Source: Bin87 sp026710825 (GTDB lineage Bacteria; Chloroflexota; Dehalococcoidia; Lucifugimonadales; UBA3495). Taken from it: a stretch of 64,000 bases of DNA. The position numbers and the translations under genes were made by a program. Of this stretch, positions 52,925-61,312 are shown one piece after another. Location: assembly GCA_965232815.1 (NCBI GenBank), contig OZ247427.1:3286001-3350000 (forward strand), read 5' to 3'. The notes beneath the pieces are model-generated. The model was not told the origin of the DNA. It ran no database searches and worked only from the letters and a program-made list of their open reading frames with translations. Numbering within the stretch: position 1 is the stretch's first letter; each line of letters starts with the position of its first letter.

Positions 52925-53501
52925 CGCGGTCTCCTGCCTCCGCCATGATCTTCTCCTGCAGCTTGAGGATCCCGTAGAGGAGGGCTTCGGGCCGAGGGGG
53001 GCAGCCTGGGACGTAGACGTCGACAGGGATGATGTGATCGACGCCCATCACCACGGAGTAAGAACGGTAATACGGGCCGCCATTGGTGGCGCAACTACCC
53101 ATGGCGATGACCCATTTGGGTTCCGGCATCTGTTCGTACAGCAAGCGGATGGGTTCAGCCATCTTCTTGACCACGGTGCCGGCAACGATCATCACGTCGG
53201 CCTGCCGGGGCGAGGGCCAGGTGACCACGCCAAACCGGTCAAAGTCGTGGTGGGCCATGTACGTGGAGATCATTTCGATGGCACAGCAAGCAAGCCCGAA
53301 GCTCAGGGTCCACAGGGATGATTTGCGGGCCATCGCAAACAGCTGATCAGTGGTGGTTGTTATGACGCCCGGCACCTTTCCGTCGGTGGCCTGGTTAAGC
53401 AGGCTGGGACCGGGGCGGTTTCCGGAGCCGAGGATAATTTCCGTCGGCTGCAGCGGCATGGCCAGAGGGGAAACCGGGTCGTCGCCAGGTCGAGGCGTCA
53501 C
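52905..53501 (-). CDS. nuoB: NADH-quinone oxidoreductase subunit B
   Basis: Carries the terminal 4Fe-4S cluster N2 of complex I. The ligands are visible as FGLACCAIEM, GSCA and PGCPPRPEAL. The likely start is GTG 53501, which overlaps the nuoA stop as GTGA, the same coupling seen for nuoD-nuoH; a TTG three codons earlier is possible. Length is 198 residues, slightly longer than usual at the N-terminus. Confidence 0.95.
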   Translation of the reverse strand: MTPRPGDDPVSPLAMPLQPTEIILGSGNRPGPSLLNQATDGKVPGVITTTTDQLFAMARKSSLWTLSFGLACCAIEMISTYMAHHDFDRFGVVTWPSPRQADVMIVAGTVVKKMAEPIRLLYEQMPEPKWVIAMGSCATNGGPYYRSYSVVMGVDHIIPVDVYVPGCPPRPEALLYGILKLQEKIMAEAGDRGATPQA

Positions 53502-53908
53502 TTCTGCCAATCCAGCACCCCCTTACGCCATCCGTAAATCACCGCGAAGAAGAGCATCGCCAGGAAGAGGATCATCGCGTAGAACGGGATCGGGTTGCCT
53601 GCCGCCTGCTCTTTCATAAACACCACCGCCCAAGGGAACAGGAACACCGCTTCGACATCGAATATGAGGAACAGGATGGCAAAGATGTAGAATCGAATGT
53701 TGATGTTGGACCATGCGAACGGCGTGGGAGGGATGCCGCATTCGTAGGTCGTGAGTTTCTCCGCGGAGCGCCGTCGAGCTGAAAGCAGTTGGGATCCCGC
53801 GAACATCCCGCCGATAGCTGCCAGCGCGATAACGATAGCGATGACAACCGCCAGCCAGTTGCCGGCATAAGTTGCGGGATCGAATATTTGGAGAATGGGA
53901 ATTGTCAC
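53498..53908 (-). CDS. nuoA: NADH-quinone oxidoreductase subunit A
   Basis: Small membrane subunit of complex I, 136 residues, three spans. The conserved segments are TYECGIPPTPFAWSNINIRFY and FLIFDVEAVFLFPWAV. It is the first gene of the nuo operon; the start is GTG 53908. Confidence 0.94.
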   Translation of the reverse strand: MTIPILQIFDPATYAGNWLAVVIAIVIALAAIGGMFAGSQLLSARRRSAEKLTTYECGIPPTPFAWSNINIRFYIFAILFLIFDVEAVFLFPWAVVFMKEQAAGNPIPFYAMILFLAMLFFAVIYGWRKGVLDWQK

Positions 53909-53987
53909 TGGTGGTCTTGTAAACCCGTTTCAGGGGCCAATCATCGGAGCCGGAAGTATCCTAGCAACGGGCTGTTTGAGTGTCAAA

Positions 53988-55130
53988 CTACCGGCCCTCG
54001 CGGATTGCGGTCGAAGAGATGTCAGAGCGGAAAGATCCTTCCGGTAAATTCACGAACAAGGGGTGGAACCCGCCTGGTAGGACGATATCGCCCAGCGTAC
54101 GAAACTGGCCCTGATCGTCACTGCGGCCGGCGACCAGGAACCTGCTGCCGGATCCCCACATTTCGGCCAAAGCCGTGAGCATTGCGGGCTCAGAGTTGCC
54201 GTAGTAACGAGGTTGGATGAGGCGGGTTGCAGTATCCCATCCAATTACAAACGAACAGCCGGGAAATAACTGCGCTTTTTTGTAGAAAGTCTCGGCCCTC
54301 GTAAGGACCAAGGTGCCGACTCCCCTGAACTGGTCTACGCGGCGGTGAATTTCGGCAGCCTCAAGCGGCGGTTTGTCGACGTTGACCACGGATAGTTCGT
54401 ATGCCACCGGGTTGCCAAAGGCATCCTCGGCCGCGGACGCCAGCTTGACGTGCCCTTCGTGGAGCGGGTTGAAAGATCCTGGCAGCAAGGCCGCGGGGGC
54501 TTCGGCGTCCGCTACCATTGTCCCATCGGGACGTACCACGACCCAATCCGCTTGTTTGTCCAATAAACCCTGAATGGGGTCTCCGTGGGATACGGTCTCG
54601 GTCTCCACAGATTCGGAGGCGGACAATCCCAACGCAATCTCCGCGTTGACAGCGGATGCGCGGGCCAGAGACGCGATGACCAAACGGCTCACGACGTCTT
54701 CCTCACCGGCCCGATCCCTCAAGCCTTTTTCCAGCACCAATGAGTCGGTAGTGGCATCTTGCGCGCTCCAAGTGGAGATGAACGCCCGATGATCGCCACG
54801 CTTGGTCCGGTCTGTCGCGATGGTTGCCGTGCAGCTCAAGCCTATGACGGGTACATCGCTTTCACGGAGAGACATGCCCCTGGACCAGGCTGCCCGCGCC
54901 ATCCTTACCGAGGTGTCGGCGGAAACAGTCTGCTCCGGGGCGTAGCCGCCCAGAAAATCGGTCATCGCCAAATAACCGTAGGGAACCCGGGTCTCGAGGA
55001 CGGTGCGGGAGGCTCCGCCAACGCCAAGTAACCACGCCAGGGCGTAATTTCCGGCACCGGCCACGGCGAGCACCGCCTGCTCGGGTGTGTTATGGATTCG
55101 AGCGACTACTTCAGCAATGTCTGCATCCAT
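53988..55130 (-). CDS. Fusion of a CinA C-terminal-like domain and a cytidylyltransferase-like domain
   Basis: A 380-residue protein. The first 150 residues resemble the CinA C-terminal (nicotinamide-nucleotide amidase) fold, with GGASRTVLETRVPYG and VIGLSCTATIATD. The second half is a nucleotidyltransferase of the HxGH type: PGSFNPLHEGHVKLA at about residues 224-238 and the ISSTAIRE signature at the C-terminus. This combination suggests a role in NAD or pyridine nucleotide recycling, in which one domain would deamidate a nucleotide and the other adenylate or cytidylate it. The catalytic Ser of CinA is not obvious. I chose ATG 55130 with AGGAAA upstream. Confidence 0.78.
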   Translation of the reverse strand: MDADIAEVVARIHNTPEQAVLAVAGAGNYALAWLLGVGGASRTVLETRVPYGYLAMTDFLGGYAPEQTVSADTSVRMARAAWSRGMSLRESDVPVIGLSCTATIATDRTKRGDHRAFISTWSAQDATTDSLVLEKGLRDRAGEEDVVSRLVIASLARASAVNAEIALGLSASESVETETVSHGDPIQGLLDKQADWVVVRPDGTMVADAEAPAALLPGSFNPLHEGHVKLASAAEDAFGNPVAYELSVVNVDKPPLEAAEIHRRVDQFRGVGTLVLTRAETFYKKAQLFPGCSFVIGWDTATRLIQPRYYGNSEPAMLTALAEMWGSGSRFLVAGRSDDQGQFRTLGDIVLPGGFHPLFVNLPEGSFRSDISSTAIREGR

Positions 55131-55314
55131 GATTTTTCCTGCCTGGAAGAGCGTCCGAATCATTCGGGTTGCGCCACAAACATACCGCCGTTGTCCATTG
55201 CTGCGGGACCCTGCCCCGGTGGCAACACGGCTGCCACTTTCGGGGACCGTTTACTATTCCGGAAGTTTTCTTCCGCGTGCGCCACCGATCTGATCCGGGC
55301 GCATTTTATCATCA

Positions 55315-55926
55315 TCAGGGACCTGAACGAGTCGGTTCGACCCAAGCGGACGGATTTATTGCGCCCATCGTATCCAACGAAATGTTCATCTCGCTCGCGA
55401 TGTTGCGATCCCACTCATCCGCCCAGTTCTGCGGCAAGCGGGGTCGGGCGTCCCGCCACGTCATGCGCTCTTGGCCCATCGTCTGTGCGGTCAACACTTC
55501 CACAAGGAACGCCGTCATGTCCCCGCCGTCCATAGCGTTGACCACCCGGCAATCCAGGTAACCAAAACTACCCGGGATCAACGGGCTGCCGGTTTCGCCG
55601 GTCCAATAGGGGATGTGCTCAAATTTATCAACGTCGCGGCCTGACTGCATTCCGAGTTCCCAGATGAGCGGCAATTGATCGGGCCCAAGGAAATTGACCG
55701 CCAGTACACCGCTGTTGGCAATCAAGTCGTGAGTGTGGTTCGTGCGGTAAATCTGGACTATCAGGCGGGGCCGGTGGAACACGATCGAAGCAGAGGTGAT
55801 GGCCACCGCGATCTGTGCGTTGACCGAATCGGCGGAACGGGTCGATACTGCGGCCAAGGGAGCAGTCAAACCGGCGAGCATGGGCCCGCAGTCGGCGGGG
55901 TCGATATCCGGAGCCCGGGTTGACAT
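55315..55926 (-). CDS. Flavin reductase-like FMN-binding protein
   Basis: A 203-residue split-barrel flavoprotein. The N-terminal LTAPLAAVSTRSADSVNAQIAVAITSAS pattern and HDLIANSGVLAVNFLG are typical of the flavin reductase domain family, which reduces FMN or FAD for partner monooxygenases. Several flavin monooxygenases occur in the window, but none is in the same operon. The substrate is unknown. Confidence 0.78.
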   Translation of the reverse strand: MSTRAPDIDPADCGPMLAGLTAPLAAVSTRSADSVNAQIAVAITSASIVFHRPRLIVQIYRTNHTHDLIANSGVLAVNFLGPDQLPLIWELGMQSGRDVDKFEHIPYWTGETGSPLIPGSFGYLDCRVVNAMDGGDMTAFLVEVLTAQTMGQERMTWRDARPRLPQNWADEWDRNIASEMNISLDTMGAINPSAWVEPTRSGP

Positions 55927-55964
55927 GAGGAGTTACTACAACGCGAATCGCTGGGCGTTGTCGA

Positions 55965-57062
55965 CTACCATGTGGGTTGCGAGTCCGTGTGGTCGTTGGT
56001 GGTCAATCTCGTTTGCCCATCCCCGTCTCCTTTCATGTACAGGATTTCGGAGTTTCCGTACGCAAAGGATGAGAACACGATCATGTCGCCGGTGGTCGAC
56101 CAATCAGGCATCAGGTCATCAGCCGTGTTGTAGGTGAGCTGTTTGAGTTCCGAACCGTCCACGCGAACGTTGAAAATCTCGGACTGATCGTCGAATCCCA
56201 CAACGAAAGCCAGTAAACGCCCGTCGGCAGACCAGGACGGGTCAGATTCGTCATATTCACTATCAGCGACGGCCACTTCATCAGTATCGTCGGCCCAATC
56301 ATCAGACTTGGTAGGACGTAATACGTAGAGATCGCGCTCCTCGCCGTGGTCTCGGAGGAATGCAATCCGATCACCCTTGGGAGACCAGACCGGGTCGCTG
56401 TCCGGGCCGTCGGTCAACTCGATCAGGTTGACGCCTGTAGGATTGCGCAGGAGCAGCCCGTCGTGGCCGGAACGGGTGAAAACCAGCCATTGTCCGTCGG
56501 GGGACCAGTCGCCAACCCGCTCGCGTTCATCGCTGAAAGTGAGGCGAGTCTGTTCGCCCGTGGCAATGTCCACCATGTATATGTCCGGTGAGCCGTCGGC
56601 ATCCGATACGTACGCCACACGGTCGGACAGAGGGGCCCAGACCGGTGGTTGGTCCTGGTCCACGCCCGAAACCAACAGATCCGTCTGATCGGTTTCAGTG
56701 TCATACAGCATTAACAAGGGAATCTCCCCGCCCGCCACCCAGGCCAGATAACGCTGCTCAGGAGACCAACGAACTGACTTGGCGATAGCGTTGCGTGGGG
56801 AGATGGTGGTCGGGTCATCCTCGCCGGATTGATTCAGCAAGACCCTGGAGTTTTCGCCGTCTGAAGAGATATAGGCCACGGTGGGGCGGTCACTACCCCC
56901 GAACCAATTGCCTACGAAGCACCCCGCCGACGTCAACAGCCATGCACCAGCCAACAACATTGCGGTCAAGCGGAATAGAGAGGCAGACTTATAAATATCG
57001 GACGATGATTGAATCCCCAAAATCATAGTGTTTATCCAGCTATGCGCATCCAATTTGAACAT
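55965..57062 (-). CDS. TolB-like beta-propeller lipoprotein
   Basis: A 365-residue protein. The N-terminus has a hydrophobic signal segment ending in a lipobox, LTSAGC, with Cys48 (shorter if a later start is used), so it should be a substrate of Lgt. The rest is a series of WD40/PD40 repeats: VRWSPEQRYLAW, VWAPLSDRVAYVSDADGSPDIY, DWSPDGQWLVFTR, VWSPKGDRIAFL, SWSADGRLLAFV and DWSTTGDMIVFS. TolB-like propellers usually bind peptides or periplasmic proteins. ATG 57062 has AGAGG upstream. It forms a unit with the flavin reductase gene that follows. Confidence 0.85.
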   Translation of the reverse strand: MFKLDAHSWINTMILGIQSSSDIYKSASLFRLTAMLLAGAWLLTSAGCFVGNWFGGSDRPTVAYISSDGENSRVLLNQSGEDDPTTISPRNAIAKSVRWSPEQRYLAWVAGGEIPLLMLYDTETDQTDLLVSGVDQDQPPVWAPLSDRVAYVSDADGSPDIYMVDIATGEQTRLTFSDERERVGDWSPDGQWLVFTRSGHDGLLLRNPTGVNLIELTDGPDSDPVWSPKGDRIAFLRDHGEERDLYVLRPTKSDDWADDTDEVAVADSEYDESDPSWSADGRLLAFVVGFDDQSEIFNVRVDGSELKQLTYNTADDLMPDWSTTGDMIVFSSFAYGNSEILYMKGDGDGQTRLTTNDHTDSQPTW

Positions 57063-57238
57063 TCAGTGCCTCTGGATTATAGACGCGGCCGGGCACGCAT
57101 TGTGCGCAAACAATTGACGAATTGCGGGCATTACCGGGGCAGAACGAAGACCAGTAGGCGGAGCAATAACGAGATGCGGTACAATCGCCGGCGATTTTAT
57201 TCGGGAGACGCGCCAGCAATGGCGCTAATCAACCTGTG

Positions 57239-57598
57239 ATGACCAACCAACAGAGCACACCGGAATCAACCGCGCCGTATTGCGTTTTTTGCGAAATAGT
57301 TGCCGGGCGAGAACCAGCCCGGATTCGCTACCTGGACAACGACATCATTGCAATCGTCAACCGGTTGACGTGGGTGCCGATCATGCTGCTGGTTATGCCG
57401 CGGCGGCACATGTCCCAATTGGAGCTTTGGAGCAGCGGTATCCTGAGCAGGTTGGGCGACGTGGCCGCCACGTTGGGGTGCATGTATTGTCCGAACGGTT
57501 TCCGCATCCTGTCCAATTTCGGCTATGATGGGCTGCAAAGTCAATCGCACGGGCATCTGCACGTCATCGGCGGTCAATTCCTGGGACATTACGCTTAA
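57239..57598 (+). CDS. HIT-family nucleotide hydrolase-like protein
   Basis: A 119-residue histidine-triad protein. CVFC near residue 17 could bind zinc, and HGHLHVIGG is the histidine triad that attacks a nucleotide alpha-phosphate. Family members hydrolyse adenosine phosphoramidates or dinucleotides. ATG 57239 (or the GTG before it) is the likely start. It begins a plus-strand cluster with crotonase, hydrolase and monooxygenase genes. Confidence 0.85.
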   Translation: MTNQQSTPESTAPYCVFCEIVAGREPARIRYLDNDIIAIVNRLTWVPIMLLVMPRRHMSQLELWSSGILSRLGDVAATLGCMYCPNGFRILSNFGYDGLQSQSHGHLHVIGGQFLGHYA

Positions 57599-57652
57599 TA
57601 GGGCCACCGCCAAGTCGCGAATTCTTGAACGGAGCAAGGAGAATTAATCCCA

Positions 57653-58441
57653 ATGCCTGAAACCATCCTTTACGAGAAAACCGGCACCGACAACCATGTT
57701 GCAATCATCACGCTCAACAGGCCGGAAGCGTCCAATGCAATCAACCGGCAATTGAGGCGGGAACTGCAAGAGGTCATCAACCACTTTGACAACGAGGATG
57801 ACGAGGCCTGGGTCGCAGTGATCACGGGTTCAGGTCGCAACTTTTGCGCGGGCCGGGACCTAAAGGAACGCGCCGCTGACAACGCCGAGGGAGTGCAAGC
57901 GCGCGCCGAGAACAGCATGTCCCCCAACAAGCCTCACATGTGGGAACGCCCGGCCAAGCCGTTGGTCGCCGCCGTCAACGGGGCTGCCGCCGCCGGCGGT
58001 TGGTCCATCGCGCAAATGTGCGACGTCCGCCTGGCAGCCGACAACGCACGGCTCGGCATCACGGAAACGAAGTGGAGCCTGATGCCTCCATTCGCGGTGG
58101 AACTAACGAAGATGATCGGCATCTCGAACGTGCTGGAGCTGGTGATGACCGCCGATCTCCTGCCCGCAGAGCGCGTAAGGGAAATGGGTTTTCTGAACAA
58201 GGTGGTGTCCGCCGACGATCTGATGCCGGAAGCCGTCAGGATGGCGGAAAGCATCGCGGCCAATGCGCCCCTGGCCGTTCGCACCATCAAGGATCTGGCC
58301 TACAGCAGCCTGGATATGTCGATCGCCGAAATCAGCGCAAAGACCTACGTGGCGTACGACTACATCCTGACTACCGACGACAGCAAGGAAGGGCCGAGAG
58401 CATTTGCGGAAAAGCGCCGGCCCAACTGGCAATTGAAGTAG
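57653..58441 (+). CDS. Enoyl-CoA hydratase/isomerase-family protein
   Basis: A 262-residue crotonase-fold protein. The oxyanion-hole segments are GSGRNFCAGRDLKE and NGAAAAGGWSIAQMCDVRLA. The first matches the family well; in the second, GG appears where GGG is usual. ITETKWSLMPPFA contains one of the two usual catalytic glutamates, but the second glutamate is not obvious, so hydratase activity is not certain. It may act in short-chain or aromatic CoA breakdown; the substrate is unknown. Confidence 0.82.
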   Translation: MPETILYEKTGTDNHVAIITLNRPEASNAINRQLRRELQEVINHFDNEDDEAWVAVITGSGRNFCAGRDLKERAADNAEGVQARAENSMSPNKPHMWERPAKPLVAAVNGAAAAGGWSIAQMCDVRLAADNARLGITETKWSLMPPFAVELTKMIGISNVLELVMTADLLPAERVREMGFLNKVVSADDLMPEAVRMAESIAANAPLAVRTIKDLAYSSLDMSIAEISAKTYVAYDYILTTDDSKEGPRAFAEKRRPNWQLK

Positions 58442-58502
58442 GTCGCCCGGCACGAACCAAGCCGCCAACGCAAAACGCCCCCAAGCACAAGGAGTGGCAA
58501 GC

Positions 58503-59345
58503 ATGACTACGCAAGTACGACCCGCCAGCAAGAACGTAACGGCCAACGGCATTAACATCCACTACCTTGACTGGGGCACCGAGGGCAAACCTCCCATGGT
58601 GCTGCTGCACGGTTTGAGAGGACACGCCCGCGTCTGGGAGGATGTTGCAGAATCGCTGTGCGGAGATTTCCACGTGTATTCCGTAGACCAGCGGGGTCGC
58701 GGCGACACCGACCATGCTCCGGGCGGCGACTACTCCACCGAAGCCTTTGTGGCGGACGTAGCCGGATTTGTGGATGCCATCGGTCTGGACAAATTCGTCC
58801 TGTTTGGCCATTCGATGGGTGGCCGGAATAGCATGGCCTTCGCCGGCAAGTATCCGGAACGGCTGGAGGCGCTCTGCATCGTTGACATCGGGCCGAAAAT
58901 CGAGCCGTCAGGCGGCAACCGGATCACCGAGGAACTGAGGAGCCTGCCGCCGCAATTCGACACTTTCGAGGCAGCTTTAGCCCACGTCCAGACCGGAAAC
59001 AGGTTCGCCTCGGAACCCGTGATGCGGCGCAGGTTGACCGGCCAGACACAGACGCTGCCGGACGGCAACCTCGGCTGGAAATTCGACCCGGCCATTCGCG
59101 AGCAGCGCATCAACGGGACAGCCGCCCCGGCAGTTGACCTGTGGCCAGCGCTTGAGAAGATCACCTGCCCGACGTTGGTAGTACGGGGAACGGAGACGGA
59201 CCTGCTGACCAGAGAAACCGCCCAGCAGATGATCGACACCTTGGCACAGGGGAGCTTGGTGGAGATCGAACGAGCAGGCCACATGGTATTCGAGGACAAC
59301 CCGGCGGACTTCATCGCCGCGGTGAAGGGCTGGCTGAACTCGTAG
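58503..59345 (+). CDS. Alpha/beta hydrolase
   Basis: A 280-residue alpha/beta-fold hydrolase with the nucleophile elbow GHSMGG (Ser104), the oxyanion HG at residues 36-37, an acidic residue in RGTETDLLT, and a catalytic histidine in ERAGHMVFEDNP. The start at ATG 58503 has AAGGAG upstream. Such proteins hydrolyse esters, lactones, epoxides or C-C bonds; the location after an enoyl-CoA hydratase and before a flavin monooxygenase suggests a catabolic pathway for an organic acid or ring compound, but nothing shows the substrate. Confidence 0.83.
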   Translation: MTTQVRPASKNVTANGINIHYLDWGTEGKPPMVLLHGLRGHARVWEDVAESLCGDFHVYSVDQRGRGDTDHAPGGDYSTEAFVADVAGFVDAIGLDKFVLFGHSMGGRNSMAFAGKYPERLEALCIVDIGPKIEPSGGNRITEELRSLPPQFDTFEAALAHVQTGNRFASEPVMRRRLTGQTQTLPDGNLGWKFDPAIREQRINGTAAPAVDLWPALEKITCPTLVVRGTETDLLTRETAQQMIDTLAQGSLVEIERAGHMVFEDNPADFIAAVKGWLNS

Positions 59346-59368
59346 AGCATTGCCACGAGTCACTATTG

Positions 59369-59393
59369 GGCGGTCCGGTACTCCCGGACCGCC
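59369..59393 (+). terminator. Hairpin after the hydrolase gene
   Basis: A perfect 10-bp stem, GGCGGTCCGG at 59369-59378 with CCGGACCGCC at 59384-59393, loop TACTC, 24 bp after the hydrolase stop. It lacks a T run, so it may be a transcript-stabilising hairpin or a weak terminator. Confidence 0.5.
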
Positions 59394-59450
59394 ATGTTAC
59401 AATCCGGGGACATTCGGGACACCGAGTTTTGCCGTTGAGGATTCGCGATT

Positions 59451-60674
59451 ATGAAAGTCTCCTTTTTCCACCTGATGCCCTACCAGGATCTGCCGGACGA
59501 TTTCGCAGAGCAGCATCATTCCGCCTGGGTCGATCTGCCCAACGAGAACTTCGATCCGGCGAAGGGGAACGAGTACTACGAACAGTACATCGACCAACTT
59601 CGCTACGCGGACGAAGTGGGGTTTGACGGCATCTGCGTCAACGAACACCACAACAACGCGTACGGAATCATGCCCTCGCCCAACCTGATCGCATCCGTGT
59701 TGGCGAACAGCACCAACAACGGCGCGGTGATCGTGCTGGGGAACAGCCTTGCGCTGTACAACCCGCCGGTTCGCGTGGCGGAAGAGATGGCGATGATCGA
59801 CGTGATCTCGGGCGGGCGCCTGGTGGCTGGGTTCCCGGTGGGCACCTCAATGGACACCACGTTTTCGTACGGGCAAGTACCGATCACTCTGCGCGACCGG
59901 CACACCGAAGCGCATGACGTGGTGATGCAAGCGTGGACACAGCACCATCCGACTATCTTCAACGGCAAATACAACAAACTGCGGTACATCAGCATTTGGC
60001 CCCGGCCGATGCAGGAACCACACCCGCCGGTGTGGGTGCCGGGTTCGGGCAGCCTGGAAACCTGGGACTGGGTACTGGATCGTGATTATGTGTACTGCTA
60101 CCTGTCCTATTACGGGTATCTGCGCGGCCACAACATCGTGAAGGGCTATTGGGAACGCGTCGCTGAGCGGGGAATCGACGACAACCCGCATCGGCTGGGG
60201 TTCCTGCAACTGGTTTGCGTGGCGGAGACGGACGAGCAGGCGGAAAAGGACTACGAGGAGCACGTCAAGTATTTCTATGAAAAGATGCTGCGCGTGTATC
60301 CGCCGTTTGCCGAATCTCCGGGCTATCGTTCAATAGAATCCATACGCAAATCGCTGAGGCCGCAGATGGGTGAAGAGGCTCAGCGTACGGCCAAAGAAAA
60401 CAGCTGGAAGGATTACATCGAGCAGGGCCACGTAATTGCCGGCAGCCCGGAAACCGTGCGCCGTAAGCTGACGGAGGCCTGCGAACTGCTGCGGATCGGG
60501 CATCTGATGGTGCTGCTGCAGATTGGCAGCATGCCGCCGGAACTGGTCAAAAAGAACACCGACCTGTTTGCAAGTGAGGTCATGCCCCACATCAAGGGGT
60601 TGTTCAACGAATACGACGACCCGTGGTGGCCGGAAAAGCTCAAATCCGAGACTGCCGAAGCGGTCGGCGACTAG
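59451..60674 (+). CDS. Luciferase-like flavin-dependent monooxygenase
   Basis: A 407-residue TIM-barrel monooxygenase of the bacterial luciferase superfamily. Marks include YADEVGFDGICVNEHHNNAYG, ISGGRLVAGFPVGTSMDT, WPRPMQEPHPPVWVPGSGS, and GSPETVRRKLTEACELL. It is longer than the average family member by an extended C-terminal region with FNEYDDPWWPEK. It is followed 24 bp later by a peroxiredoxin-like selenoprotein gene, likely in one operon. Confidence 0.85.
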   Translation: MKVSFFHLMPYQDLPDDFAEQHHSAWVDLPNENFDPAKGNEYYEQYIDQLRYADEVGFDGICVNEHHNNAYGIMPSPNLIASVLANSTNNGAVIVLGNSLALYNPPVRVAEEMAMIDVISGGRLVAGFPVGTSMDTTFSYGQVPITLRDRHTEAHDVVMQAWTQHHPTIFNGKYNKLRYISIWPRPMQEPHPPVWVPGSGSLETWDWVLDRDYVYCYLSYYGYLRGHNIVKGYWERVAERGIDDNPHRLGFLQLVCVAETDEQAEKDYEEHVKYFYEKMLRVYPPFAESPGYRSIESIRKSLRPQMGEEAQRTAKENSWKDYIEQGHVIAGSPETVRRKLTEACELLRIGHLMVLLQIGSMPPELVKKNTDLFASEVMPHIKGLFNEYDDPWWPEKLKSETAEAVGD

Positions 60675-60698
60675 CGCCGAATCGGGGGATACACACCC

Positions 60699-61190
60699 AT
60701 GAGTGAAAAACTGCAACAGGGCGATCGACTTCCACCGTTTGCGTTTGACCTGATCGACGGAGGTTCGCTGGCGCTGCCAGACGATATGTCGTCGCGATAC
60801 CTCGCCGTACTTTTCTATCGCGGTGTTTGGTGACCCTATTGCGCGCGGCAGTTGGCCGCGTGGCAGAAAGAACAAGACGCCCTGGCGGAGATGGGGGTTG
60901 CCATCGTTGGGGCAAGCGTGGAGCCCAAGGAAGTGGTGCAGGAAATGGCGGAAAAGGCAGGGGTTTCATTCCCCATGGCCTACGGCATTACGCGGGAGCA
61001 GGCTGACCTGTTGGGGTCGTGGTGGTCTGACGACCGGGGCGGCTACATACAGCCAACCGAGTTCCTGCTGGGACGCGGCGGAACGGTCCTGGGCGCGATG
61101 TACGCCAGCGGTCCGGTGGGTCGGATCAGCCCGGACGAAGCGGTGCACTTTATCGAGGGTCGTGAGCGGGCAAGGCTGAGAAGCTCCTAG
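60699..61190 (+). CDS. Peroxiredoxin/AhpC-like selenoprotein with a UxxC motif (in-frame TGA)
   Basis: A 163-residue thioredoxin-fold protein in which codon 45 is TGA (60831-60833). Read through, the active site is FYRGVW-U-PYC, where relatives have FYRGxWCPYC; the TGA thus replaces exactly the redox cysteine. The frame then runs on without a stop to 61190, with VAIVGASVEPKEVV and the family-typical YIQPTEFLLGRGGTVLGAMYASGPVGR segment. An eight-pair hairpin begins eight nt after the TGA, as expected for a bacterial SECIS. The protein probably reduces peroxides or disulfides with the Sec45-Cys48 pair. It follows a flavin monooxygenase gene. A standard annotator would stop at residue 44 or report only 60852-61190. 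Confidence 0.88.
60842..60862 (+). promoter_or_regulatory. Candidate SECIS element of the peroxiredoxin-like gene
   Basis: Bases 60842-60849 pair with 60855-60862 (eight pairs, one of them G-U), with a five-base loop AGTTG. The stem begins eight nt and the loop begins 16 nt after the TGA. A small G-containing apical loop at this distance is the usual form of a bacterial SECIS. Confidence 0.72.
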
Positions 61191-61218
61191 CTGCCGCCAA
61201 TCCCGACGATACTTTGTA

Positions 61219-61256
61219 GGGGCCCGCAGGCGTTCCACTTTGCAGGCGCGGGCCTC
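61219..61256. terminator. Hairpin between converging genes
   Basis: GGGGCCCGC at 61219-61227 pairs with GCGGGCCTC at 61248-61256 with one G-U pair, leaving a 20-base loop. It lies between the selenoprotein gene and the aminotransferase and may end transcription from both sides. No T run is present. Confidence 0.45.
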
Positions 61257-61312
61257 CAATAATGTCCACTGGCTTCCCCGTTTGGCGGGCATAGCTACCA
61301 CGCTCGGCAAGC

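Noticed and set aside
60831..60833. Reassignment of TGA as a sense codon throughout the genome
   Set aside because: TGA ends many genes here at the expected family length, for example recX's neighbour sets, speD, ksgA, nuoA, nuoB and nuoD, so it is a normal stop outside the two selenoprotein genes.
60831..60833. Peroxiredoxin-like gene as a pseudogene
   Set aside because: There is only one in-frame stop, it coincides with the redox residue, no frameshift is present, and a SECIS-like hairpin follows at the right distance.
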